NCBI GenBank assembly: GCA_008694505.1
Contig: VZDJ01000623.1
Location: 2,166,442 to 2,230,441 of the forward strand
Origin: Cyanoderma ruficeps
Lineage: Eukaryota; Chordata; Aves; Passeriformes; Timaliidae
Reading direction: 5' to 3'
DNA length: 64,000 nt
Below, piece by piece: positions 36,172-48,090 of this stretch. The notes beneath the pieces were generated by a model, which was given only the letters and a program-made list of their open reading frames with translations, ran no database searches and was not told where the DNA came from. Made by a program: the position numbers and the translations under genes. Every line of letters begins with the position of its first letter. Position 1 is the first letter of the stretch.

Positions 36172-37493
36172 AGGAGAGAAAACATATGGCAGACAAACAC
36201 TGCACCACTGGGGCTTCATGTTTGTAAAGGGAGAGAAGAGGAAAAGACAAAACACAGCCAAACTTTGTAAAATGCAGCCTTTATCCACATGGTTTCTAAA
36301 CAACCTGAATGCACATCTCAGGGTGTTGTGGAGTGTGGCACCACGTAGCAGCTTGCACAGAGTCATCCTGTCCCCTGACATCACCTCTCCTCACCACCTG
36401 CTCCCACTGGCACCAGAGTTCAGAACAGTTGTGGTTGTGTTGTACAAACTGAATCTTGTGCTTTCCTATGGTATTTTATACTTAAATTACAGGGCTAGAG
36501 AGAAGTATATCACTGGTAATTGCATGTCTTAACTCTGAAATCTTCTTGTACCACCACTTTCATTTTTTCTGCTGAATACTTTGAGGATGGAAGAGAAAAA
36601 ATATAAAGGATGAAGGTATATTCCCTCTTGATGTAGGAGAAGTGTTCAAGTATATGCTTGTAGTGTCTGGTTAGAGGCATGAAAATAAATGAATACACTG
36701 TGTAAATGAATAGAGCATTGCCTGGACTGACAGTTACATGACCAGTATCTCCTTTAGTTCCTATGTGCTGTGTGTGAAATTGGACACTCTGTGTTTGAAA
36801 AATTATATCTGGCCACCTTACTTGATGCAAGTGATTTCCTATTAGGAAAGCCACCTCGTGTTTCTTTCACATGGAAATGAAGAGTGTAGAAGGGTCACTG
36901 GACAGTTACCTGTGAGCCCCACTGAAGGTAAAATGGGAGTCCTCTGTCATTTTCAAGGAAAATGCTGGGAATGGTGGTAGGCAATCTGCAAAGGTAGGCC
37001 AGCCACAGGAAAACTCGAGAAAAGTTGTGGCACTTCAAGTGATGTTTTCCCATAACTGACCCTTGCAAAGGACAGTATCATGACCTTACAAGCCTCCTAG
37101 TGGGAGTCTCAGCATTTTAGGGTGCAGAGGACAGATGTGCCATCCTCAAGAGAGAAAGGAAAGGCTCTGAGGGACGATTCCCTTTGGAGCTCAGGCTGAA
37201 TCTCAGCACCCTCTGGCTGTGCAACTCCAGTTGTTGGTTCCCATCCCCACTGCCAGAAAATGCTGAGCCCTTGCATGAGAGCTTTCTGACCCCTCTCTAA
37301 TTCAGTGTTGCACCTAAACCAATTCACTGAGTAATTGCTCTCCATCATGCTTTGAGTCAAATGGCTGTGTGGGCTGGCTGTAGGATGGAGGTGATCCCAA
37401 GCTGCTGGAGCAGCCCCAGCCCAGATAGGATCCCTCAAGCTCTACCACAAGATCTACTCGTCACCCCTCTTAGAAGTAGAGGGATCTGTTTAG

Positions 37494-37890
37494 GATCATA
37501 CAATCACAGAGTCATATGGGTTGGAAAAGAACTCCAAGATCATTGAGCACAACCTTTGACCAAAACCACAATGTCAGTAAAATCACAGCACTAAGTGCCA
37601 CATCCAGTTGTTTTTTGAACGTTTCTAAGGACAATGACTCCACCACTTCTCCGGGCAGCCTGTTCCAATGCTTGACCACCCTTTCAGTGAAGAAGTTGAT
37701 TCTGATGTCCAACCTGAACCTCCCCTGGTGCAGCTCACGGACATCTTCTCATTCTGTCGCTGATTGCCTGGAGGCAGAGCCTGACCCCCACCTGGCTGCA
37801 CCCTCCTGTCAGGGACTTGAAGAGGGTAATAAGGTCCCCCCGAGCCTCCTTTTCTGCAGGCTAAACAAACCCAGCTCCCTAAGCTGCTTT
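37494..37890 (-). mobile_element. CR1 LINE 3' fragment, antisense, ~400 bases
   Basis: It starts atcatacaatcacagagtca tatgggttgg and continues with ttctccgggcagcctgttcc, gaccaccctttcagtgaaga, cacctggctgcaccctcctg, agggtaataaggtccccccg and aggctaaacaaacccagctc. It ends around tttagttttctctg. It is a well-preserved copy. Confidence 0.92.
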
Positions 37891-40800
37891 TAGTTTTCTC
37901 TGTTCTTCCTTGAGTCCCCCAACCTGCCTCCTGTGTTTTGAGAGATCTTATTTATCCCAGTGGGTGACTCAGAGGGGCAGATTCTCTCTCTGACTTCCCC
38001 ACATACTGTGGCAAAGCTGGCTTAGCTCTGTATTGTATCTTACTTGAGCAGGCCATCATTTTCTCCCTGACTTTTGCACAACTAATGAGCAGGCAGCAGT
38101 TAAAGACACTAGTGTACCTTTTGATGGTTTTAAAATAAGATTCAAAAATATAATTTTTTTCTGAAGCCCTCTCTAGCTCTTTGTCATTTAAACTTTATCT
38201 TTCCAAGCTGTTTTTTCTTCTCCTGACTGTGAGGTTACAAAGTTTTCTCTTAAGGAAATGATGAAATTTCATTCCTATGGTTCTGGGGCTTTGGCTTTAA
38301 AAATATTCCTGATACAGGCAGAGATGTTTAGATTTTACTGTGAGATAAGTTGTTATACCTGATTTTTTTAAAGGGAAGCCTCTAAAAAAGAGAAGCAACT
38401 CGAATACATTTCTACTACTTGTCTTTCAGAATGATGCAGCATATATTATATAACAGATTCTATATTTTGCACGTGCATTGTGCTGAGATTCAGCGTATAT
38501 GGGGACGCTGTTATTCTGCATCTGTGTACTCCCAAAATAACTGCATTTAAGCACTCTTTAAAGTTGTGGCACACGTGCTGGAAACACCTCAAGTTAACAG
38601 GGTTCTCCTTACAGGAATTTTAGCAATTTCTGTATTGTTCCTCTTGCCTGTTAAGCAGCTTCTACCAAACAAGCAGGAATCAGTAGTGGATAGTTCCATG
38701 TGTGAAACAGTCTCGGAGCAAATGGAGGCAATCTTCTGTCAGAGCTACAACAAGGGATGAATTTGGATCATGTTCATCTGGGCATCAAGTGTCAGCTTGC
38801 TTCCAGTAAGCGAGGTATGGTCAGTAGGAGGCTCAGTAATAAGGTGTCTGCGGGAAACAAAAGATTCTGTGCCTTCCCCTTTTGCTGTAATATCACCAAT
38901 GCATCAGATAAGGCATCCTTAAATAGCCCAGGAAGAAAATCCGAGGCAAAGGCGGGTGATTTATTAGTGTAAGGTAAGGAAAGCTGGCAGAGGCAGGAGC
39001 AGGGGGCTGCAGGGATGCTGTGGCTGTTGGAACTCGTCTGTGTTTTACCTGCACCCAGGTGTAACCTGCACTGCTGCTGAGGTGTGGAGGAGAATAGCTC
39101 TGTGTTCATTATTGATGGAGCCTAGATTATTTCTGGGTTTAGTCTCCCCACTTTTTAAATGCAGACTTGCTCCATGTAGCTCGGTAAGCGGGTTTTGGAT
39201 CAGCACCAGTGAAGCCAAAAAAGTGGGGGTTTAGTGTGAAATTTATCCCCCTTCCAAGGCTGCATGTTGAGTTTAATTTAAGTAGGTTTTTGAGCAAAGC
39301 CTGCAGTGCTATGTCTCTATCTGTGTTTTTTGCCTGGACCTCATGCTTAACAGAGACATGAAAACACCAGCGCTTGATCTGCTCCTTTGAGCTGCACCCT
39401 TTTAGTGGACATGAAGAAAATAAGGCCAGACATAAATGATTAATGCAGAATCTTGGAAGAAAATATTGCAGGGTGCCTTGCTGTTTGATTACAAGCCTTG
39501 GAATTAGTCAACATTTCCATAATTCTAAACCAATATACACCTGTTTTCCCACTGTGATGTGAAGGCACAACTTAATTTAACAGAAACCCCGCTGTGCTAA
39601 ATCTCTCATTAAATACCAAGCTAGTTCTGTAATTTAAAGTTGCAGCACTACTATTTTAACTGAATTGCCTTTGTATTATAAAATTAATAAGAAGTTAATG
39701 ATGCACTTTGCTGTATTCTCTCAGATATTTTTTTTCACAGCAACAACAACAAAAAAGGAAAGATAAAGAAGAAAAACATGTCACCAGCTGACATCGCAAG
39801 GCTTTTCTGGTTTTAATCATTTTCCTGAGGATAGAAATTCATTTAAAAGATGTTTTAAAATAAATTTTAAAAACTTTCTGCCCAAGTAGGATCAAACATC
39901 GTCTTTTTATTCATGATTAATATAATCTCTCTGTTAGTCATCATATTCCTTGTCATATATTGGAGCTTTTATCTTTCCCAAAATATGTATTTAGATATCA
40001 CTTGTTATGTATGATTGCTACTAGGCAGAGAAGCAGATATGCAGTGTTTGAGAAATACAGGCATATTGTTATGATATATGATACAGATCAACAGAACAGG
40101 GACAGTTCTCTTCTGTTTACTTGGTGCTGGCATCACAAGTAGCTTTTATGTCTTGCAAATGAACAACGTGAATTTTCAGATGTGTCTTTTCAAACATAGC
40201 ATGAGAGCAGGTTTGCTGATACCCTCAGCTCATAGGGTTGTGGTTTATATTATTCAGCTTAGAGTCAGGTTTTCTTGGAGTGTTCATTTGGATTTTGTTT
40301 TAACAGGCAGAAGGGAGAAAAGGGAAAACCTCACTTCGAATGTAATAATGATCTTAGAAATGGGCTTCTTTGGGATGAGATGTAGAATTGAGGCCTTAAC
40401 TAGTCTCATCTTCATTAAGAATCTCATGGCTTCGTTAGAGGTGTTTAACTTCTATTCCCTAAACAGAGTAATCCAATAAATTCCACCCATCTAAATTTAT
40501 TCTGTACCTTCATTTAGATGTAATAATCTTCGTTCCCCCATGCTCTAATTTGCTGCTTAGTGAAAATTGGCTTCTGTATAGAGGGCAAACCTCGAAGAGC
40601 TGTAGTCAGGGACTGCTTTAACTGCCTTCATGGCACTGACATTTGTTCTTTGTTTTAGTTTTAACATGCTTTATTTTAAAAATAGAATGTGCTCTGTTTT
40701 GCTGACAAGTGAACCTGGCAGGATTTCCTGGCAAGGGTTAAGTGCAGATAGGTAACACAAGAGCACTATATGTTGGTTGAATTCTTGGGGCCAAATAGCT

Positions 40801-43133
40801 GAATAAATGCACCTTTAATGTCATGCAGAAGCTATTTGAAGTCAGAAATCAATAGGCATCCATTTGTAAAATTTACGCCTAAAACTCTTTGGAGTCTTTG
40901 TTCTGTATTTGAAGTTAGATTTATTGGACATGGTAAGGGTCATTTGTTGTCTTTGTGTACATTTTTATATATATCCTCCTACCTAAGGTTATCAGAAAAA
41001 TAATTAACAGCCCACACTTTGCACTCCTGTGCTTTTAACAGAATCTTGGTTTACGTGGTTCTTATTTCAAGTGGGATATACATATTCCAAGTAGCAGCAA
41101 ACCTTTTGTATTGAAGTTCTGGCACGAAATTAGGGCATTAACTGTATGAATTGATTTGATTAAGGGTTTAACAAGGAAGAAATATCATTTTGAGAAAGCT
41201 TAATATTTTAACAACAAGGTGGAGTTTGTAGGAACTGGCTTTGTAAAATATTCATGGCTTCCTTTTTTGCCAGATGTCATCAGAGAAAACATTTTTAATT
41301 TTTACAATGTAGGAATCACTACTGGTTTTATTAAATGTGTTTTACATCATTGGGAAGCAGGTCCAGCTTAGAGAGAACTTTGCCCACAGGTTGTGTACTG
41401 GCTGTAAGGAAACCTCAAAGTTCTTTCAGGGCGTAGAATGTAAAAAATAATAATCAAAATAATCCAGTCCAAAATGGAGGCGCCCATGACAACTTACTAT
41501 GAAACCTCATTCACTTTCTGATAAAATACCGTTTGTCCAACAAGAAGCAAAAAAACCCAAATGTATTTCTGGTTTTTCTTTACACCATGAGCTCCTTTCT
41601 AATGACTATCCTGACACTCTCCTTTCTGGAGTAGTGTTTCAATATCCAGTTCCCTTCTCTGTTTTAAGCCTTATGGTTTGTCAGTACTATATGAACATTA
41701 TGTAAAAATTACCTGTAATAAAAAGGTAATCATCCAATATGATTTGAATAATAGCCTGAATATGATATATCAGTGACTCTGAGAGATTTTGACAAACAGA
41801 AAGGGAATTCAAAGAGCAATTAACATAGTTAAGGCTTTGCAGTGATTGATTTATGATGACAAATTAAACTAATTCACTCCCCATATAGTATGGCCAAATG
41901 CTGTTTAATGAAGGATCCAAAGAGTATAGAACTGCTTAAATGATAAAAATAACCAGATGGGAAAGAGGAGAATTCCCAGGGAGCATCTGTTCCAAGCAAG
42001 TGAGCTGTAAGATATTGAATGATATTGAGAAAGTAAATCTGGCCCATTCCTTCCTTTAAAATACCGTACCAAGGAACCCACTAAATGATACACTTTGTCC
42101 AACTCAGAAGACATGTGGGTAATTTTTTTTTAATTCAAAAATACCACTTCTACCGCTGCCCCTCAAAAAAAAAAAAATGTTGCACTGACTCTGCCACTTC
42201 AGTGAAAATAAATATTTGCGCTAAGTTCAGATACCTTAGTAGAAAAGTTGGGTTTGCACCTACTATTGCTGTGAAACACAGAATGGATTACCAGCCTCAG
42301 AACTATAACGTGGGAAAAAGTGACTTAGGAACCCAGAGAAATATCTGTAAGTAGCTGAACTTGCAGCTTAATGGGAGAATAGTGAGTGTTGTGCAGGCAT
42401 AGAGAGAGGGGAATATTGACCAAGTGAAAATAACTTCTCAGAATTGAACAAAACATTTAGTTCATAATTATATTGTCCCTTTTTCTCATTGAGTGATGGA
42501 GGGTCAAATTTGCCTTCACCAAATTCAAACTCTCATTGTTAGTATAACTTTCTGGCATGCAAGGAGAATGCAGTTCCTCTCTGCCTTGCTTATTGAAAGG
42601 ATTTAGCTTGGATTGACCTAACAGAGCCTTCACCACTGGACTTAGTTAAGATTAGGGTCGCCATTTCTCCTCTTGAAGCTGCTCCAGCTGTATGAAAGTA
42701 TCGAATTCTGATGGGAGTGAGAGAAAGCAAGGAACAGCACTGGGTTGCCTGGTACTGAGGGCAGTGACTCAAGTACTGTGATACCTGGATATGAGTCCAT
42801 GCTCTGGTAAGTATTTTAGTCTTTGAAAAAGCGTCAAACATTTGGAAGAGGCTCTCCAAGAACAGGGAAGTCCAGGAAGATCCACTGCTGAGGCACTGAG
42901 GGAAGGTGGCTAAATCTTGACCTGCCTTACTTGGGGGGGTGATGACCTCTGGTGTGTCAGGAGGGTGCAGAGCTGCACAGGGCATGGGCATCAGTGAGCT
43001 GGTGCACATCCCAAACATCCATATCAGGTTGTTGCTTTTCCTGCTGGGAAGCAAGAGCACATTGGCCCAGCTGCAAAAGCAGTTGGATGCACACTGTCTT
43101 TTTAGAGAACGCTTAGAGTAGTTCAGGAATTTT

Positions 43134-43212
43134 TTTTGTTTTGGTTTGGGGTTTTTTTGTTTGTTTGTTTGGGGTTTTTTTNNNNNNNNNNNNNNNNNTT
43201 TTTTTTTTTTGC
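43134..43212 (+). repeat. T/G low-complexity tract with a gap
   Basis: Poly-T runs alternate with gttt and gggg (ttggtttggggtttttttg and tttgtttgtttggggttttt), then the gap, then more T. It includes TGTTTGTTTGT at 43158-43168, the GU-rich element consensus bound by CELF1. Confidence 0.85.
43182..43198. other. Assembly gap, 17 Ns
   Basis: The gap sits inside a T-run, so the break was probably caused by homopolymer slippage. Its true length is unknown. Open reading frames crossing it are meaningless. Confidence 0.98.
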
Positions 43213-44767
43213 ACAACTTTGCAGTATAATAATATTGGCATGGAAAGTAAGTAATGCATAATAATGGCTTGACCTTGGAAAAATTCACTAATGTGAAGCT
43301 CATCCGCTAAAGGCCAAACCATTCTGGGGTGTGGCACTGGGATTTACCTCTGGTTTCCATAACTCTGACCAGCTGAGGTCATCACTTTGCAAAATCCCTC
43401 CAGAGCTTTTTGTCCAACTTAGAACATCTTACTCAGTGAGGGTGGAGGATCAGTTCACAGGATATCACTTTTGACCTGGGTACCCAAAAATCACTGACTA
43501 GGAGAAACTTCTGCTGTGCACTTCAGAATGGAAATCTCTGAAGAAAATCGAGAGGCCATCACTGGAGTACTCCAGGGTATTGCAAAGCTCACCAAGATTT
43601 AGGTGGGGTGCTTAGCTAAGGATAATAGCCCAGGCACTCTCTTAAACAGACTATTTATCCTCCTGCTGGTGTTAGCTGTTTTCTGTTATCTGGAACAGAA
43701 AGTACAGGTGCTTCAGTCAGCCTCATTAGCACCACGACACGAGCTATTAAAATTGTCTTTGTAATGAAAAACTAGTTCAGGGAGCCTTCCTAGCTGTCTG
43801 ACTACTCCTACAATAGTGAAATTAGAAAGGCAAATCATAAACAGAGTTGCAGGCATCAGGAAGCAACATCATTAGAGGATGCCCTTGGATGCCATTTGCC
43901 TGCCTTGATAGCAATGCTTGGCACCCGTGGATCTGAGTTATGTTATGACCAAGGAGCCTGGGCCTCATGGCATGTTTATATCAGAGAAAATGTTTGTTCA
44001 GCATCCTCCTGCCATTGTGTCCAACCCAGTAAGCTGTGCTGCTTCCTTCAAACACCTCTGCTCTCTGGCCCATTGCTGTTGAAGGGATGCAGTACTGGCT
44101 CATTGTGGTTTGCACTCCTGTGATGGTGCAGGAAGCTGAAGTAGCCCCAGCCAGATTTCCCCCATCTCAGCTGGGCAATGAATCACACTGGGCAGGTGCA
44201 CTGTGCTGCTGAATGGGATCACTGTACATGATAAGAGAGAAAACACAAGTTCTGTCTCATCTGTGGTGCTCAAAACCCCCATAATACTACAAAAACTAGG
44301 CAAAACTGGATGGCCTGATTGAGTCTCCTGCACTAATAACACACTTCGGACAATCATATTCTGCCTAATTAAAAACACTCTTCGCAGACCCAGAGAGATA
44401 ATTTATTTTTTGCTCATTCTCTGGAGGAAATTATCATCTTCATCACCTTAGTTGGAAGAGCCACTTTTTTGTCTGCTCTTCCCCTGTGCTGTGCAGAGAA
44501 ATCCTTCCTCCTCTGGCCAGCAGGGCCACTGGGGCTGCCAGAGGTACATGGGGATTCATTTGGGTGCAAGCAGCAGTCTGGGGTACAGACATGTTCATCT
44601 GATTGTCTTGGAGGAGATCCAAGACCTTTAGCGGTGCCCAGTTGGGCTGTGAATTCCCACCCTGGAAAGACATGGAGGACACGTAGTTGCAGAGTTTATA
44701 TTTTAGGCTGTCAGTGTGTGAAGTCAAGTGGTCAGCACCCTCTAAGGCAGAGAGCAAATATTATTGA

Positions 44768-45063
44768 CAAGACACAGGAAATGGGTTTAAACTGAAAGAG
44801 AGTAGGTTCAGACTAGACATGAGAAAGAAATTCTTTACTGTGAGGGTGGGAAGGCCCTGGCACAGGTTGCCCAGAGAAGTTGTGGATGCCCCATCCCTGG
44901 AAGTGTTCAAGGCCAGGCTGAACAAGGCTTGGACAGACCTGGTCTAGTGGAAGGTGTTCCTGCCCATGGCAGGAGGTTGAAACTAAATGGTCCTTAAGGT
45001 CTTCTCCAAACCAAAGCTTTCTATGATTCAATTATTCTATGATTTTATGATTCTATGATTCTA
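44768..45063 (+). mobile_element. CR1 LINE 3' fragment, sense, with expanded terminal repeat
   Basis: The CR1 sense order is clear: aaatgggtttaaactgaaag, tagacatgagaaagaaattc, cacaggttgcccagagaagt, ccatccctggaagtgttcaa, tctagtggaaggtgttcctg, and gtccttaaggtcttctccaa. It closes with four to five imperfect ATTCTATGA units (45029-45062). The long terminal repeat suggests local slippage or a fairly recent insertion. Confidence 0.92.
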
Positions 45064-45961
45064 CAATTAAAGTGTCAAATACCTTTTAACAGGAAAAGCA
45101 CTAACAGAGGGGGAAAGTTAATATTTCAACCAGAGGGTAGCGTGGCTGTCTGCAGGAGCAGAGAGAAACAGTCATTGAAAAAGATGGCACCATAACTGTA
45201 TTTATTAACAAAAGCCTGTATCTGTTGCCTTGTGCCAGGGAAGTTAAAAAAGCAAAAACTGGAAAAGAAAAAAAAAAATCACATAGAGCTAAACAGAGTC
45301 TTCAGCAGTGGTAAACAAAATGTAGCTTCCTTTGTGGTTGATTTTTATCCAGCTGCAGCCAAATATCAAAGCGATATCAAAGGAAAGCTACCCATTAATT
45401 AATTCAGACTGACTTCACAAAGCAAGCTGGAGCTTTTGCTGATATCTGATTCTGACAACTTCCTAATCTTCACAAGTTGTCATTAAGAGTGGCATTAAAG
45501 CAGTCTGCAGTCAATCCCAGCTCTCGGCCCATTGTAGCTCAGAGATGGTCTATCTGCCATCGTGGGGGAGGAGGGGGGGATATGCAAGCAGGGCTTAAAA
45601 TAAGGAACTTTGCTTCTTTTCAGATGGAATTTACAATGTATCAGGGAATCACATTAATACACTGCCTCAATCATTCATCCTAGGAATGCTCACCCATTCC
45701 CACTTGCAACCCTTATAAGTTGCAGTGAGTGGAAATTTTCACTTTTGAAGGAGAAACACAGGGAAAAAGCAGAGAAGGAAACTAAAAAAGAAGCTTGTGT
45801 CTGAAAGGAATAATTAGAAGTCTGTAATGATCTCTAAGAAAGTATGAATAGAGGCTTATCACTGATTTCAAGATAGAGAACATAGGATTGTGGGTTGAAG
45901 AAAGTAAGATTGTGGAAAATAAGACACTAATCAGAGGATAAGATTCGTTTTAAACTAAGAA

Positions 45962-46068
45962 CTTTGAGCAACCTGGTGTAGTGGAAGGTGCCTCTGTCCC
46001 TGACAGTGGGTTGGAATGAGATGAGCCCTGGGGTCCCTTCCAACCCAAACCATTCTATGATCCTATGA
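45962..46068 (+). mobile_element. CR1 LINE 3' end fragment, sense, ~107 bases
   Basis: ctttgagcaacctggtgtag and ggtcccttccaacccaaacc, ending attctatgatcctatga, are the last part of a CR1 3' UTR. It sits about 0.9 kb after the copy at 44768 in the same orientation, but the overlap of their content shows two insertions and not one split element. Confidence 0.88.
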
Positions 46069-48068
46069 ACTGAAAATCTGGTACCTCCACAAGTGAAGCT
46101 CCTAATTCCACCATGAAAACACAACACTCAGTGTTCCTTACCACTGCCAGGATCACTCAGAGGGATTGCAGCCTCGTGCAGAGATGTGAAGGATATGACA
46201 CCTTTATATTCCCATTCAGTTGTGAATGGCTCAAATGATTGAAGGGAGTTTGTTTTCCAGACCATCACTTGAGCAAGTATCCACCAGACAGCAACTAATA
46301 CTATTTTGTAGCAAATTCCTGACAATACCTTAGAGGAAAATGCGCTGTGTTATTATACAGTATATTCATTTCAAATATTGCAGAGAATACAGAGGAGAAG
46401 TGCTGTTGTGGGAGCACCTCACCCAGCATCCACAGCAGCATCCATGAAGACATTTATTTCCTCCAGGGCCAAGTACTGCCCAAATTCCAGTGACAAATGG
46501 GAATTATATTTTTGGTTGTACACAGAAGCAAGGATTTGCCATCATAAGAGGTAAAATAAAGCTTAGATCAAGTATCAGGAAAAAATACCCAGTATCTGTT
46601 CAATTAGAATAATCTTCTAAAGGATACGAAGTTAAATCCCAGTCCTTACGGGCGTTTGGGGTAGGAGAGTATTAGAAAATATGGGATAGGCAGTAATCCT
46701 GTATTGGCATTAAGTCATTCGAGATGAGCTGCTGGATTTTTTCATCTCTCATTTCTCCCATTGCTAAGAAGTGAAAGAAATTGCTAGGCTGGGTAAATAT
46801 AGAATCCTCCTATTTGTACAAAAATATATGATTAACCAAAAAAGAAAGATATTGCTAAGTAAGAGCTACAGTCAGCCTAAGTGCTGTGCTTATACACTTG
46901 TGTCTGAAGGGCTCTGGGGTTGCTCAGGCAGGCGTGTCCCTTGCCTCTTGTGACCCTGTTCATTTTGCAAAGAATGACATGGATTTATCCCAGTTTAAAA
47001 GTGGCCTGATAGCTGACAGTCCTCATTGTCTGCTACTTGTCTTCCTCCCTGTTGACATGAGAGCCAAAAATAGAGGGTGTGACGTGGGGAAAATTTCTTT
47101 TCTGCACCCATTCCTCTTTCCCTGTGCTTTCCTTGCCCTCTGCTATAGCTTCACTGACACTGCAACAGCCCTCAGGCTGCATTAACCTCTCTCAGAAAAA
47201 GTAGCATATGCCAAGAAACCAGGAGTTCAAGAACTTCCCAGTAGCTCTAAATGCTGCCTTTGGAGCAGGTAGGATGAATGATGTAAGTTTTCAGCTCAGT
47301 TGGTTTTATCAGAGGACCTTCCTGATAGTTCTCTGTGGCCTCCAGCTGCTCCACCTGAAGCCATCCCTGCAGAGAGATTTCTTTGACCTTTAGGCGAGTT
47401 GCACATAAAAATGTTACTCACGGGGCATAGACAGAGAAAATTTCTAATTGAGTACAGTAGCAGTAAAGAATAAGTAGAAGAAGACAAGTTTCACATACTG
47501 ATGCTTAGAGGCACTAAATGAAGAGTGTTGTTGCTTTTTTTCAAGATAATCAAGGAGCCCAGTCTTTGGACACAGGCATTAAGGTTCATGCTTGGGATCA
47601 GATGCTGGTTCAGAGCTTCATCAGCTTGCAGATGGGTGGAGGCAGGTTGATTTTGGCTTTACTCTTCCTAACACTTTTACTAATGAAATCTTAATCACAG
47701 CTTGGTCCAGACACCACAGCCAGCTGGAACTGACTCATTCTTCAAATATATATGTTTTTGCTAATGTTGTCCATTTATTTTTCGTTTATTTCACTTTCCA
47801 AAACACCTATTGACAGAAATATTCAAATGCGTTATAATTCCTGAAGATTAGCATTATAAATGTATAGTGTTTTTTAGTTTGAATACAAACCACTTTCCTT
47901 ATCCCAAAGAAAGCACTGGCACAGTACATTAGCTACAGAGATGCTAAAAAATTAAAGAGAATGAGTTCATACGAAGGGTGGTTAAAACTAACGTGGTTGC
48001 TCAACGTGACTCTTACTGGTGTTTGTAACTATGTGTACACAACTAGACATTCATATTTTCATGTGGAC

Positions 48069-48090
48069 AGTGTGTTTGTGTGTGCTTGTG
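48069..48090 (+). promoter_or_regulatory. GU-rich tract (candidate CELF-binding site)
   Basis: agtgtgtttgtgtgtgcttg tg is almost entirely U and G, with repeated UGU. It is the densest UGU cluster I noticed in this intron outside the low-complexity tract at 43134. It is far from the exons. Confidence 0.35.

Noticed and set aside
42590..43303. 237-codon open frame on the - strand
   Set aside because: It crosses the 17-N gap and a poly-T tract translated as poly-Lys/X. The length is an artefact of unknown bases and low complexity.
45245..45279. A-rich stretch as a possible processed pseudogene or SINE tail
   Set aside because: No gene-like or SINE-like body precedes it; simple low-complexity sequence.
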